A stretch of 51,312 nucleotides of DNA, from contig CADABQ010000017.1 of assembly GCA_902786205.1 (NCBI GenBank), positions 1 to 51,312 on the forward strand, read 5' to 3'. The notes beneath the pieces were generated by a model, which saw only the letters and a program-made list of their open reading frames with translations, was not told where the DNA came from and made no database searches. Origin of the DNA: an uncultured Lachnospiraceae bacterium. GTDB taxonomy: Bacteria > Bacillota > Clostridia > Lachnospirales > Lachnospiraceae. Shown piece after piece: positions 1 through 7,967 of this stretch (the first letter of the stretch is position 1; each line of letters opens with the position of its first letter). The translations under genes were made by a program, and so were the position numbers.

Positions 1-26
1 ACTCCAAGCTGCTTAAGATCTGAATA

Positions 27-55
27 TTGACAACTGAATAACTGCCAGGTATTGA
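27..55 (+). promoter_or_regulatory. Predicted sigma-A promoter upstream of the integrase fragment
   Basis: TTGACA at 27-32 and TATTGA at 50-55 are separated by 17 bp. The -35 is a consensus match and the -10 is weak. It probably belongs to the mobile element whose remnant follows, because no complete gene starts just downstream. Confidence 0.4.
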
Positions 56-127
56 ATTTTCAAGGTGCATAGCTAAAATCTATGTGCGAAGTTTGAGTAT
101 ATTATAGTAGGACAGGATGTAGCACAG

Positions 128-478
128 ATGTTTCAGGCAATCATCGAAGGTACAAATGCACCGAAAGTGGAGAAAGCTATAGACGGATATAGCGGATTTA
201 TATTTTACGATGACAATGGAATGCCACTTGTTGCGATGCATTGGCAGCACCGCTTCAATCATATGGTTGGCAGATACAATGATATCTACCGAGTACAGAT
301 GCCAAACATTACACCGCATGTATGCCGACACACCTATTGTTCGAATATGGCAAAATCGGGAATGAATCCTAAGACGTTACAGTACCTCATGGGGCATTTG
401 AACATAAGTATAACAATGAATGTGTATACGCATATCAGTTTTGATGATACTGAGGAAGAACTGGAACGGATGGAGTAA
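128..478 (+). pseudogene. C-terminal fragment of a Tn916-type tyrosine integrase
   Basis: The 116 residues match the C-terminal catalytic part of Tn916-family integrases, which carry out strand exchange of conjugative transposons. Visible are the HxxR box (HVCRH, about residue 68), the conserved GH of YLMGHLNIS and the tyrosine nucleophile in NVYTH near residue 99. The arm-binding and core-binding domains and the first catalytic arginine are missing, so at about 116 of some 400 residues it cannot be an active recombinase. The ATG at 128 has no good ribosome site. It reads as the decayed edge of an integrated element and suggests that the genes to its right arrived with it. A short passenger protein cannot be excluded but is unlikely. 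Confidence 0.8.
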
Positions 479-584
479 TTTAGAAAGGCGCAGGCGGAAA
501 TAAAAAAGAAGAATGAAAAACGGTGTCTCAGAAGGTGTTTAAAGTAATTTAATGTAAAAATGGCTCGTAAATTGATATGATTTC

Positions 585-593
585 TGATATAAT
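585..593 (+). promoter_or_regulatory. Extended -10 promoter of the HipA-like/DUF3037 pair
   Basis: TGATATAAT at 585-593 is an extended -10 box (TGnTATAAT) without a clear -35. Transcription would start near 600. The ATG at 577 therefore lies upstream of the message and cannot be the start of the next gene. Confidence 0.55.
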
Positions 594-624
594 AGCAATG
601 TATAGTTATGAGGAGGTGATATTC

Positions 625-1419
625 ATTAACGAGCCAAAAATCAGTCAATTATGCTACAATATGAATCTTGGTTCTACTGAACCCAAATTTGCAATTTTAG
701 AAGATGGAACGCAAGTGGTTACAAAATTGTATAATGGACCGGAAGGAAATTTGGTTCTCTTTAATGAGTATTTATGCTATCGATTAGCTATTCTGTTAGA
801 CATTCCTATGCCAAGAGCGGGAGTATGCATTTTAGATAGTTCATCGGAAATACAAGATGAGACTCTTGCCGATTCACATAATTATGGAAAAGCATTCTTT
901 TCGGAGTATATGCCTAAGGTTACCAAATTACTTCCAACCATTATTGGAAAGATGAGGAATAAAGAAGATTTTGTGAAAATTTTATTATTTGACCATATTA
1001 TTTTTAATACAGATAGAAATCCCGGGAATCTTTTAGTTAGATTTTGTAAGGATGATATATCACTTAAAGTAATAGATCACACTCATGTTTTTATTAATCA
1101 GACCTTTTGGGATGCGAATTGTCTGAAAAGAGCAATGGATGAAAACGATTTGTTAAATACAAAGGTATTGGAATATAATACATATCTTTATCAAATGTTT
1201 TTTCAAAATTTCTCAGTTACGAAGGAAATGCTTGAAAAAGAAAGTTTGCTATTTAAAAGTAGGATTAATCGTGATATAATTGTAGAACTTATCGGTTGTA
1301 TTCCGAATGAATGGAAACCTAAACAAAAAGATTTGGATGAGCTGGTAAGTTATATTCTTTACAGGGTTGATAATTTAGATGTAATAATATCTACAATTAT
1401 GACATATTATAATAGATAA
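625..1419 (+). CDS. HipA-like kinase family protein (HipA_2 type), probable ATT start
   Basis: The protein (about 264 aa) resembles the stand-alone HipA-like kinase family often encoded beside DUF3037 proteins. Visible kinase features are an ATP-lysine segment (VVTKLYN), a catalytic-loop-like stretch with D and N (FNTDRNPGNLL) and a metal-binding-like VIDHTH. HipA relatives phosphorylate proteins, but the substrate of this branch is not known from sequence. The strong ribosome site AGGAGGTGA (611-619) is followed 8 bases after GGAGG by ATT at 625. The next in-frame ATG (661) has no ribosome site and the ATG at 577 precedes the promoter, so ATT is the best-supported start. The DUF3037 gene follows after 15 bases, so the two are probably one operon in an accessory region next to an integrase remnant. 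Confidence 0.7.
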   Translation: MNEPKISQLCYNMNLGSTEPKFAILEDGTQVVTKLYNGPEGNLVLFNEYLCYRLAILLDIPMPRAGVCILDSSSEIQDETLADSHNYGKAFFSEYMPKVTKLLPTIIGKMRNKEDFVKILLFDHIIFNTDRNPGNLLVRFCKDDISLKVIDHTHVFINQTFWDANCLKRAMDENDLLNTKVLEYNTYLYQMFFQNFSVTKEMLEKESLLFKSRINRDIIVELIGCIPNEWKPKQKDLDELVSYILYRVDNLDVIISTIMTYYNR

Positions 1420-1434
1420 GGAAGGAGAAGTTTT

Positions 1435-2166
1435 ATGTATCACATTGAATATGCTGCATTGAATTATTATCATTCGCCAATTTCAGATGAATGTTTATGC
1501 ATTGGAGTTTTATTTAATAATATAACTACTGGACAGTGTGATTTTAAATATATCTCCAATTTCCGACGTTTTCATTCATTTGATGATGAAGCCGATATTA
1601 ATTTTGTAAAGCTGTATTTGAGAGGAATACAAGAAGAAACAGAAAATTATAAACAAAAATTTGACCTTGCTTCGTATGTAAAAGTTTATGCCAATGAATT
1701 TAGATTTTCATCAATTAGAACTCTTGCTGTTAATGAAAATGAGAACTATGTTGAAGATTTATCTAAGATATATCTAAAATACGATTTAGCTAAATCACAA
1801 AGGTTGAATGGAAATGAAGAAAAGAAATTAATTCGACGAGTTCTTGAATCAAATAATCTTGAGTATTCAACACAAAAGGTAGATGGACCATATAGTGATG
1901 AAATCTCTTTTGATTATCAAGTTAAAGATTTGTGCATTAAGATGTTCTCTTTTAAAGGTAAAAATTTGAAACGAGTTATTGGAAATGCTAGACAATGGTC
2001 ATTTGTAGCGGATGAACTTGGAGCACAGAAGAAAGTATTGTTTATATATGATTCGGATTATGAAGATACAAGCAATCTTAATATAATCATAAAGATACTA
2101 TCGAAGAATGCGAAGGTTATGAAATTAGATGATGGAATGGATTATATTTTAAAGCAGTGTTCATAG
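1435..2166 (+). CDS. DUF3037 domain-containing protein
   Basis: The N-terminus (YHIEYAALNYYHSP, then GVLFNN) is characteristic of DUF3037, a family of unknown function that commonly sits beside HipA-like kinases. The protein has 243 aa with no signal peptide or membrane segment, so it is probably cytoplasmic. It starts at ATG behind AAGGAAGGAG, 15 bases after the kinase gene, and ends just before a strong terminator, giving a two-gene unit. The pair could be a toxin-antitoxin-like or defence cassette. That is inferred from pairing and location only, and no catalytic motif is visible in this member. Confidence 0.75.
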   Translation: MYHIEYAALNYYHSPISDECLCIGVLFNNITTGQCDFKYISNFRRFHSFDDEADINFVKLYLRGIQEETENYKQKFDLASYVKVYANEFRFSSIRTLAVNENENYVEDLSKIYLKYDLAKSQRLNGNEEKKLIRRVLESNNLEYSTQKVDGPYSDEISFDYQVKDLCIKMFSFKGKNLKRVIGNARQWSFVADELGAQKKVLFIYDSDYEDTSNLNIIIKILSKNAKVMKLDDGMDYILKQCS

Positions 2167-2173
2167 GATCAAG

Positions 2174-2203
2174 GCCGTAGATGATGTGTCTACGGCTTTT
2201 TTT
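2174..2203 (+). terminator. Intrinsic terminator after the HipA-like/DUF3037 operon
   Basis: GCCGTAGA (2174-2181) pairs perfectly with TCTACGGC (2189-2196), with a 7-base loop and seven T. It ends the two-gene operon. Confidence 0.9.
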
Positions 2204-2359
2204 GTGGAAAAATTTTTAGTAGTAATCTTTTTTCTTTTACTACTAACAGCAAATTCTGCTCTGATTTGCCACAATCTGTAATTTCAGAGCATTTAATAAA
2301 ACACCCGAAAACCCTAGCAAAGCAGGGCGTTTCAGGGCAAAACAAGGAGAAATAAAACA

Positions 2360-2833
2360 ATGATAAAAATACTTTTCATCTGCCACGGCAACATCTGCCG
2401 CAGCACCCTTGCCGAAAGTCTTTTTACCTACATGGTAAAACAGCGTGGCATCGAAAATTTATTTTACATTAATTCCGCGGCTACCAGTCGGGAAGAAATT
2501 GGAAATGGTCCACATTATGGGACTGTGAGAAAGTTACAGGAGATGGGGATACCAGTTGTTCCGCATCGGGCTGTACAAATGACAAAAGAGGATTATAAGA
2601 AGTATGATTATTTAATTGGTATGGATACTGCCAATATCCGCAATATGAATCGGATTGCTGGTGGAGATCCAGAGAACAAAATATATAAGATGCGTTCTTT
2701 TGCAGGAAGTGGTCGAGATGTGGCGGATCCTTGGTATACAGGGGATTTTGATGCTACTTATAAAGACGTGTTAGCTGGTTGTGAGGGATTTTTAGAATAT
2801 TTAGTTTCAGAGGGAAAGATTAAAATAGATTAG
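2360..2833 (+). CDS. Low-molecular-weight protein tyrosine phosphatase
   Basis: This 157-aa cytoplasmic enzyme should hydrolyse phosphotyrosine through a cysteinyl-phosphate intermediate. The P-loop CHGNICRS is at residues 8-15 (nucleophile C8, R14) at the usual extreme N-terminus. The general-acid segment ADPWY is near residue 120 and the length is normal for the family. The start has AAGGAGA 9 bases upstream. No tyrosine kinase or capsule gene lies next to it, so the substrate is unknown. An arsenate-reductase relative is less likely because the DPWY acid loop is intact. The preceding 150 bases contain two possible hairpins but no clear promoter. Confidence 0.9.
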   Translation: MIKILFICHGNICRSTLAESLFTYMVKQRGIENLFYINSAATSREEIGNGPHYGTVRKLQEMGIPVVPHRAVQMTKEDYKKYDYLIGMDTANIRNMNRIAGGDPENKIYKMRSFAGSGRDVADPWYTGDFDATYKDVLAGCEGFLEYLVSEGKIKID

Positions 2834-2843
2834 AATATAAAAT

Positions 2844-2873
2844 TTGAATAGTTATAGTAACTTTGGTTATACT
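2844..2873 (+). promoter_or_regulatory. Possible promoter of the small gene at 2993
   Basis: TTGAAT (2844-2849) and TATACT (2868-2873) are separated by 18 bp, leaving a leader of about 115 bases before the 68-aa gene. This is a pattern match only. Confidence 0.35.
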
Positions 2874-2992
2874 ACCTTAACACGATTAAGAAGTACATTT
2901 GTAAGTACAACCTAGTTTTGGATATTTGGCACTGACATCATTCCTTTTAAAAATATGGTTTTGGTAAAACGGATAGAAAGGTAGGGGATACT

Positions 2993-3199
2993 ATGAGTGA
3001 AACTAGAAATGAGATGTCGGATGCATTACTGGAAGGATTGGGGTTTTCATTGGCAATGCATATGGATGCCATGAAAAACTTTTCTAATATGAGTGAGAGG
3101 GAGAAAACAGAATTTATTGAAAAAAGTAAGCAGGTAAAATCCAAAGAGGAAATGACAAAATTGATTGATGCATTAGGAAAAAGTAACAAATGCATATAA
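2993..3199 (+). CDS. Small hypothetical protein (68 aa)
   Basis: I do not recognise this protein. It is highly charged and predicted helical, with many M, E and K residues (for example MHMDAMKNFSNMSEREK), no cysteine pair except one near the C-terminus, no signal peptide and no membrane segment. AGGGGA lies 6-8 bases before the ATG, and the gene is followed at once by a strong hairpin terminator, which supports a real single-gene unit. It could be a small regulatory protein or an antitoxin-like partner, but nothing in the sequence decides this. Confidence 0.55.
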   Translation: MSETRNEMSDALLEGLGFSLAMHMDAMKNFSNMSEREKTEFIEKSKQVKSKEEMTKLIDALGKSNKCI

Positions 3200-3218
3200 A
3201 GTTCAAAAATAAGTCAGA

Positions 3219-3259
3219 AAAGACAGTTGTATTATCATACGGCTGTCTTTCTTGCTTTT
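3219..3259 (+). terminator. Terminator between the 68-aa gene and the HNH gene
   Basis: AAAGACAGTTGTAT (3219-3232) pairs with ATACGGCTGTCTTT (3237-3250) over 14 bp, with two G-U pairs and loop TATC. An interrupted T-rich stretch follows. The hairpin argues against starting the next gene at the ATG at 3190, which precedes it. Confidence 0.75.
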
Positions 3260-3357
3260 ACGGAAGATGGTATGTTATGCTAGAAGTGAGAACGAAAAAT
3301 GAAGAATTAAATAGGAAAATATACATAAGACGTGTTTTTGAGAGAGAAGGTGAGGAC

Positions 3358-4518
3358 ATGGCTGATTTAGTTATTGATGAAAGATATTATAATTCTATTG
3401 ATATTGAGGGATTTTCAAGAATGATGAAAAACCCTACTTATTGTTATAAATTTTATTGGCTTGAGGCAATCGTTCAGTTAATTGCGGAAAATAAAAAACA
3501 GGTCACATATGATGAGATTATAAATGAAATGATTTACAATGCCTGGTATTCTGTATTGGAGTTTCATATTCATTTAAGTGGTTTATTTGGGGAAGGAGAG
3601 CTAAAAGACAATCTTGAAAAGGCTGTTCTTAGATTACAAGAATTAAGTCAATTACCAAATCACGCGGATAAGATAGAGATAAAAAATAAACTGACCGAAT
3701 ATAGCGGAGATAAGAAATTACATAAATACAAAATGGAACTTACAAAGTATGTACCATATAAGGTATTATCGGGATTTGCAAATCGTGGGGCAGAGAAGAT
3801 AGATTTAAACAGCACGGCAGGAAGAATGATGGCATATTACAATAAATTAAGCGGAACAGAGATACTTTTGCCCTATGTATTTGGTGATGGCACAGGTTTG
3901 AATCGGACAATTCTATTTAATGATGGTTGGATACAAATGATTCAGGATAATACAGTGGCAATATTAGGATGGATACAATTGGAGAAAGTGAAGTGGCTGC
4001 AAAATAATAATCCAGAGATGCCAGGTTTGGTTTATAAAATGGTACCGTTGGACGAAAAAATGCGTAAACTGGATCATGTTAGAAAACTTTGGGAAGGTGT
4101 CTTGGATAGGAAACCTGTTATAGATGTCTTTACAAATGAAAGAATAGATAAAAATCATTATGATGTAGATCATTTTATTCCTTGGTCGTTTGTGATGAAT
4201 GATGAATTGTGGAATTTAATGCCAATGGATTCTACTTGGAATTCGAAAAAAAGTAATAAGCTTCCGTTATGGGATTCCTTTTTCAAAAAATTTGCAGCTA
4301 ATCAATATATACTGTATGAGCTGTTACATACTAAGCCAGAAATTCATAAATTGTATGAAGCCTGTTACAGGGATAATCTGCACTCTATTTGGGCAAATAA
4401 AGAGTTGTACCGGAAAGGGAATACATGTGAAGAGTTTTATAAAATATTAGAGAAAAATATGCGTCCGGTTTATGATTCAGCAAAAAGACAGGGGTACGAA
4501 GTTTGGAATATTGTGTAA
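3358..4518 (+). CDS. HNH endonuclease domain protein
   Basis: The 386-aa protein ends in an HNH-type nuclease module (about residues 260-305): DVDHFIPWSF supplies the D-H pair, followed by ELWNLMPM and NSKKSNKLP, as in the metal-dependent beta-beta-alpha nuclease fold. The first 230 residues, beginning with a KFYWLEAIVQLI segment, are helical and unrecognised; they may carry target recognition. The start at 3358 has AAGGTGAGG just upstream, and the longer in-frame ATG at 3190 would read through a terminator hairpin. It lies in the accessory left arm, so a restriction or defence role is plausible but inferred. No methyltransferase or helicase is adjacent. Confidence 0.75.
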   Translation: MADLVIDERYYNSIDIEGFSRMMKNPTYCYKFYWLEAIVQLIAENKKQVTYDEIINEMIYNAWYSVLEFHIHLSGLFGEGELKDNLEKAVLRLQELSQLPNHADKIEIKNKLTEYSGDKKLHKYKMELTKYVPYKVLSGFANRGAEKIDLNSTAGRMMAYYNKLSGTEILLPYVFGDGTGLNRTILFNDGWIQMIQDNTVAILGWIQLEKVKWLQNNNPEMPGLVYKMVPLDEKMRKLDHVRKLWEGVLDRKPVIDVFTNERIDKNHYDVDHFIPWSFVMNDELWNLMPMDSTWNSKKSNKLPLWDSFFKKFAANQYILYELLHTKPEIHKLYEACYRDNLHSIWANKELYRKGNTCEEFYKILEKNMRPVYDSAKRQGYEVWNIV

Positions 4519-4690
4519 AAGTGGATACTTCATTACATTTGGACATAATAAAGCATGGGAACAAGTTTCAATCTTAATGGTAACAGTATCATGCATGGTG
4601 GTAGAATAAAAATGAAAAACAGATTTTCTAGGTTAGGGAAAAAATAGCATAGAGTTTCGTTAAAAATATAAAAACAGGCAGGTGAGACGA

Positions 4691-5467
4691 GTGGGTGAAG
4701 AAAACGATTTTGGTCAGGCAAGAAAGATTTTACGCGCGTTACTGGATTTAGGACAGGCATTATTGGAATACGGCGGGGAAGTCAATCGAGTGGAGGATAC
4801 GCTGGAACGAATGGGAAGAGCATATGGAGCAAAAGGAATGAATGTGTTTGTGATTACGACCAGTATGGTGGTGACTATGCTTCATAAGGATGGGGAGGAG
4901 ATCACACTTACTCGTCGTATCCGTAAACCGATTGGCAATGATTTTACAAAATTAGAGCAATTAAATGCACTTAGTAGAAAATGTTGCCAGGAACCAATGA
5001 AAGTTGCAAAACTTCAGGAAAAAATACAAGAAATAAAGAATCAGCCCTATTCTTTTAAAAAGTATTTGATTGGCGCAATGTTAAGTGCAGGAAGTTTTTC
5101 GGTGTTTTTTGGTGGCAGTTTGCTGGACGGACTATTTTCTATGTTGTTTGCCATTTTTATTTGCCTGTTGCAAAGGTATGTTCAAAAATATTGTACGAAT
5201 ATGGCGGTATTTCAATTGTTCTGTTCGTTTGTAATTGGAATCGGAATATCGGTTGTTACCAAATGTGTTCCATTCCTTCATTTAGATTATATTATGATTG
5301 GAGATATTATGTTGTTGATTCCAGGATTAGCGATGACAAACTCTGTGCGTGATATTCTAGTGGGAGACACGATTTCAGGTTTCCTTCGATTGGCGGAAAG
5401 TCTTTTGTGGGCGGGGGCATTGGCATGTGGATTTATGACCGCAATCTGGTTGTCCTTTTCTCTTTGA
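4691..5467 (+). CDS. Threonine/serine exporter, large subunit (ThrE N-terminal-like)
   Basis: The protein (258 aa from GTG at 4691) matches the N-terminal half of the ThrE export family. There is a cytoplasmic part with the GGEVNRVEDTLERMGRAYG motif and residues ITTSMVV, then about five membrane segments from residue 115 on, including DIMLLIPGLAMTNSVRDIL. These carriers expel threonine and serine. GTG at 4691 is preferred because AGGTGAG (4680-4686) lies upstream at good spacing; the GTG at 4682 is inside that site. The partner subunit follows at 5690. The 220 bases between the two halves hold a MITE-like insertion. Confidence 0.85.
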   Translation: MGEENDFGQARKILRALLDLGQALLEYGGEVNRVEDTLERMGRAYGAKGMNVFVITTSMVVTMLHKDGEEITLTRRIRKPIGNDFTKLEQLNALSRKCCQEPMKVAKLQEKIQEIKNQPYSFKKYLIGAMLSAGSFSVFFGGSLLDGLFSMLFAIFICLLQRYVQKYCTNMAVFQLFCSFVIGIGISVVTKCVPFLHLDYIMIGDIMLLIPGLAMTNSVRDILVGDTISGFLRLAESLLWAGALACGFMTAIWLSFSL

Positions 5468-5559
5468 GCGCAGAGTAGCATTTTCATACCGTTAAGGCAT
5501 TGGTATGGGAAAGAAAATGGTTGAAAAAAGACTAGAACTCTTGTAGAGCGAGGAGTATA

Positions 5560-5677
5560 GAACAGAACCAATTTCATTTACTTAAGTCCAAGCGGAAACG
5601 TGTTTTTGAAAGCAATGTTGGCATTGCAACTTTTTCGTGAAAGTTCAAGGATTAAGGAAATGGCATTGGAACAGAAC
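5560..5677. mobile_element. MITE family A, short copy (5569-5668) with 9-bp target duplication
   Basis: The direct repeat GAACAGAAC (5560-5568 and 5669-5677) flanks a 100-bp element whose ends are imperfect inverted repeats: CAATTTCATTTACTTAA on the left, and TTAAGGAAATGGCATTG on the right (14 of 17 positions pair). The interior matches 29724-29800 of the longer copy. The short copy looks like a deletion between two CTTAAG repeats of the long form. No coding capacity. It splits the two exporter subunit genes. Confidence 0.85.
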
Positions 5678-5689
5678 AGGAGGTAGAAT

Positions 5690-6118
5690 ATGATACAATT
5701 GCTCAGTGTTTTTATTGGATGCATTGGTTTTGGAATGTTATTTCATTTGCAAAGCAGACATTACTTGCGTGCTGCTTTGGGAGGTGTATGCACCTATTTG
5801 GTATATATGATTTGCAGTATCTATATAAAAAATGGCTTTATTCCCGTATTTTTAGCTAGTGCCAGTGGAGCCTTGTATGCGGAGGTGTTAGCTAGAATAC
5901 AGCGGGCACCGACAACTTTGTATCTTATCATAGCCGTCATTTCCCTTGTACCGGGAAGTAGTTTGTTTTATACAATGAGTGCCTTTGTAAGAGAGGATTG
6001 GGATTTTGTATATTCCTATGGAGTGGAAACTACTATTTTTGCCGTCGCCATTGCTTTGGGAATGAGTCTTGTATGGGCTATTTTTGGTACGTTTGGAAAA
6101 GTAAAAAAAGAAATTTAA
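5690..6118 (+). CDS. Threonine/serine exporter, small subunit (ThrE_2 family)
   Basis: The 142-aa protein has about four membrane helices and the family signature ISLVPGSSLFYTM near residue 85. It corresponds to the C-terminal half of ThrE-type exporters and should pair with the product at 4691 in the cytoplasmic membrane. GGAGG lies 5 bases before the ATG. Normally the two genes are nearly contiguous. Here a 100-bp MITE with its target duplication separates them, which may weaken co-transcription unless the message reads through. No promoter is obvious between them. Confidence 0.85.
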   Translation: MIQLLSVFIGCIGFGMLFHLQSRHYLRAALGGVCTYLVYMICSIYIKNGFIPVFLASASGALYAEVLARIQRAPTTLYLIIAVISLVPGSSLFYTMSAFVREDWDFVYSYGVETTIFAVAIALGMSLVWAIFGTFGKVKKEI

Positions 6119-6190
6119 AAGGTGTCTTACATGAAAAAATAAAATGTATGACCAAGATATTCAAAAACGAAAAAGAAGATAACTATTTGA

Positions 6191-6226
6191 AAAGGGGGTG
6201 TAACGCGGGATGGTTGCACCTCTTTT
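6191..6226 (+). terminator. Possible terminator after the exporter genes
   Basis: AAAAGGGGGTG pairs imperfectly with CACCTCTTTT across a 16-base loop. There is no long T tract, and the -35 of the next promoter lies in the 3' arm. Confidence 0.35.
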
Positions 6227-6242
6227 GGCATTTTGCTATAAT
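6214..6242 (+). promoter_or_regulatory. Promoter of the pyridoxal kinase gene
   Basis: TTGCAC (6214-6219), a 17-bp spacer and TATAAT (6237-6242) with an upstream TGC (extended -10). It lies 35 bases before the start codon. Confidence 0.8.
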
Positions 6243-6277
6243 ACACAATAATGAAAGCAAGTTTGAGGAGGCTCATC

Positions 6278-7153
6278 ATGACAAAGAATGAGAATACAAA
6301 GGATAGCAGTTTACAAAAAGACATATCCCACAATAACCAGAAAAAAATAGCAGTAATCAATGATATGTCTGGATTTGGACGCTGTTCTATTGCCGTGGCA
6401 CTTCCTGTTATTTCTACATTGCGGATTCAGTGTTGTCCATTGCCAACCTCTATATTTTCCAATCATACAGGATATGATTCTTTTTTTTATAGAGATTTTA
6501 CGGAGAACATGGAACCATATATGGAAGAATGGAAGAAACTTAATTTAACCTTTAATGGAATCTGTACAGGTTTTTTAGGGTCCGCAGATCAAATTCAGAT
6601 TGTGAGACATTTTATGAAATTGTTTAAAACAAAGGACACCTTGGCTATTATCGACCCAGTGATTGGGGACTATGGGGAACCATATCCAACCTATACACAA
6701 GAGATGTGTCAGCGAATGAAAGAGTTGATTGAATATGCAGATATTTTGACACCAAATTTGACGGAGGCGTGTATTCTCACAGAAACGCCATACAAAGAAG
6801 ACTGGAAAGTAGCAGAGTTGGTGCAATTGGCAGAAAAATTGTCACAGAAAGGACCAGAAAAAGTAGTAATTACTGGTTTTTCTCAGAAAAGTTATATTTG
6901 CAATTTGTGCTATGAAAAAGGGAAAGAGCCAGCAATTGTAAAGACCCATAAAGTAGGAACGGAACGTTCTGGAACGGGGGATATCTTTACAGCTATTATT
7001 GCGGCAGATGCAGTAAATGGAGTGGACTTTTATGCATCGGTAAAGAAAGCGTCTACTTTCATAAAAAAATGTATTTTACGTTCCATCGAGTTGGGAATTC
7101 CTACTACAGATGGAGTTTGTTTTGAAGAAGTATTACACACATTAAAAAAATAG
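6278..7153 (+). CDS. pdxY: Pyridoxal/pyridoxamine kinase
   Basis: The enzyme phosphorylates pyridoxal or pyridoxamine with ATP in vitamin B6 salvage. It has the ribokinase-superfamily pattern seen in PdxK/PdxY: an N-terminal NDMSGFGRCS substrate segment, SNHTGY, DPVIGDYG (ATP/metal), TPNLTEA, and the anion-hole and catalytic base motif RSGTGDIF near residue 235. The start at 6278 has GAGGAGG 6 bases upstream; the ATG at 6251 lacks a site. The first 25 residues are an unusual charged extension. The gene stands alone behind its own promoter. PdxK and PdxY cannot be separated here. Confidence 0.9.
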   Translation: MTKNENTKDSSLQKDISHNNQKKIAVINDMSGFGRCSIAVALPVISTLRIQCCPLPTSIFSNHTGYDSFFYRDFTENMEPYMEEWKKLNLTFNGICTGFLGSADQIQIVRHFMKLFKTKDTLAIIDPVIGDYGEPYPTYTQEMCQRMKELIEYADILTPNLTEACILTETPYKEDWKVAELVQLAEKLSQKGPEKVVITGFSQKSYICNLCYEKGKEPAIVKTHKVGTERSGTGDIFTAIIAADAVNGVDFYASVKKASTFIKKCILRSIELGIPTTDGVCFEEVLHTLKK

Positions 7154-7231
7154 GAATAGGTAAGTTCTGTACAAAAAGTCTCAGAGTAAATTGCGTTTTG
7201 CAAGTACCTAAAAAAAGTGAGGAGAATTTTG

Positions 7232-7846
7232 ATGAAGAAAGCAATGACAATTGTATACAAAGTGCACAATAATTTATATGTAAATCTGACAAATCGCTGT
7301 TCTTGTTCATGTGTATTTTGTTTAAGGCAAAATAGAGACCATATGGAAGAGTCAGATTCTTTATGGTTGGATCATGAGCCGACTTTACAGGAAGTGAAGG
7401 ATGCATTTGCAAAGGAAGATATGAGTCAGTATGAGGAAGTTGTATTTTGCGGATTTGGAGAACCGACAGAACGAATGGATCTATTGCTTGAAGTGGCTGC
7501 ATTTGTGAAGGAAAACTATCAAAAGCCAATTCGTATCAACACAAATGGACAAGCCAATTTAATCAATGGACGTGATGTAGCACCAGAACTGAAGGGACTG
7601 GTTGATACCATTTCTATTAGTTTAAATACGCCGAATGAGGAAAAATATAATGAAATGGTGCGCAGTATCTATGGCGACAAAGCCTACGGTGCTATGTTAG
7701 ATTTTGCAAGAGAAGCCAAAAAATATGTGCCAAATGTAGTATTGTCAACGGTAGATACTACTCTTTCCAAAGAGGAGGAGGAGCAATGCAGGCAGATTTG
7801 TGAAAAGCTTGCGGTAACCTATCGTATTCGCCCGTGGGAAGATTAG
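7232..7846 (+). CDS. TatD-associated radical SAM protein
   Basis: This short radical SAM protein (204 aa) has the cluster motif CX3CX2C at C23, C27 and C30 (NRCSCSCVFC), FCGFGEPT (the GGE-like SAM site) and RINTNGQANL. The VYKVHNNLYVNLTNRC start is typical of the family usually found next to or fused with TatD nucleases, whose reaction is unknown. No tatD is adjacent here. GTGAGGAG precedes ATG 7232. The gene may be co-transcribed with pdxY, 78 bases away, and with the lipase-like gene downstream. Confidence 0.85.
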   Translation: MKKAMTIVYKVHNNLYVNLTNRCSCSCVFCLRQNRDHMEESDSLWLDHEPTLQEVKDAFAKEDMSQYEEVVFCGFGEPTERMDLLLEVAAFVKENYQKPIRINTNGQANLINGRDVAPELKGLVDTISISLNTPNEEKYNEMVRSIYGDKAYGAMLDFAREAKKYVPNVVLSTVDTTLSKEEEEQCRQICEKLAVTYRIRPWED

Positions 7847-7967
7847 AAAAAGTATCTTGTTCAAGGTTTTGTTTTTATATATTTTGGTATGTTCGAAACA
7901 ATACTGGTTGAATGGTTCCGTCTTTTTTTGTAGAGGCATATACTGTAAGAAAAGCCGGAGCATAGAT

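Noticed and set aside
577..624. Start of the HipA-like gene at ATG 577
   Set aside because: The codon lies upstream of the -10 box and so outside the likely transcript.
3190..3357. N-terminal extension of the HNH gene from ATG 3190
   Set aside because: It would include a 14-bp terminator hairpin and has no ribosome site; ATG 3358 has a good one.
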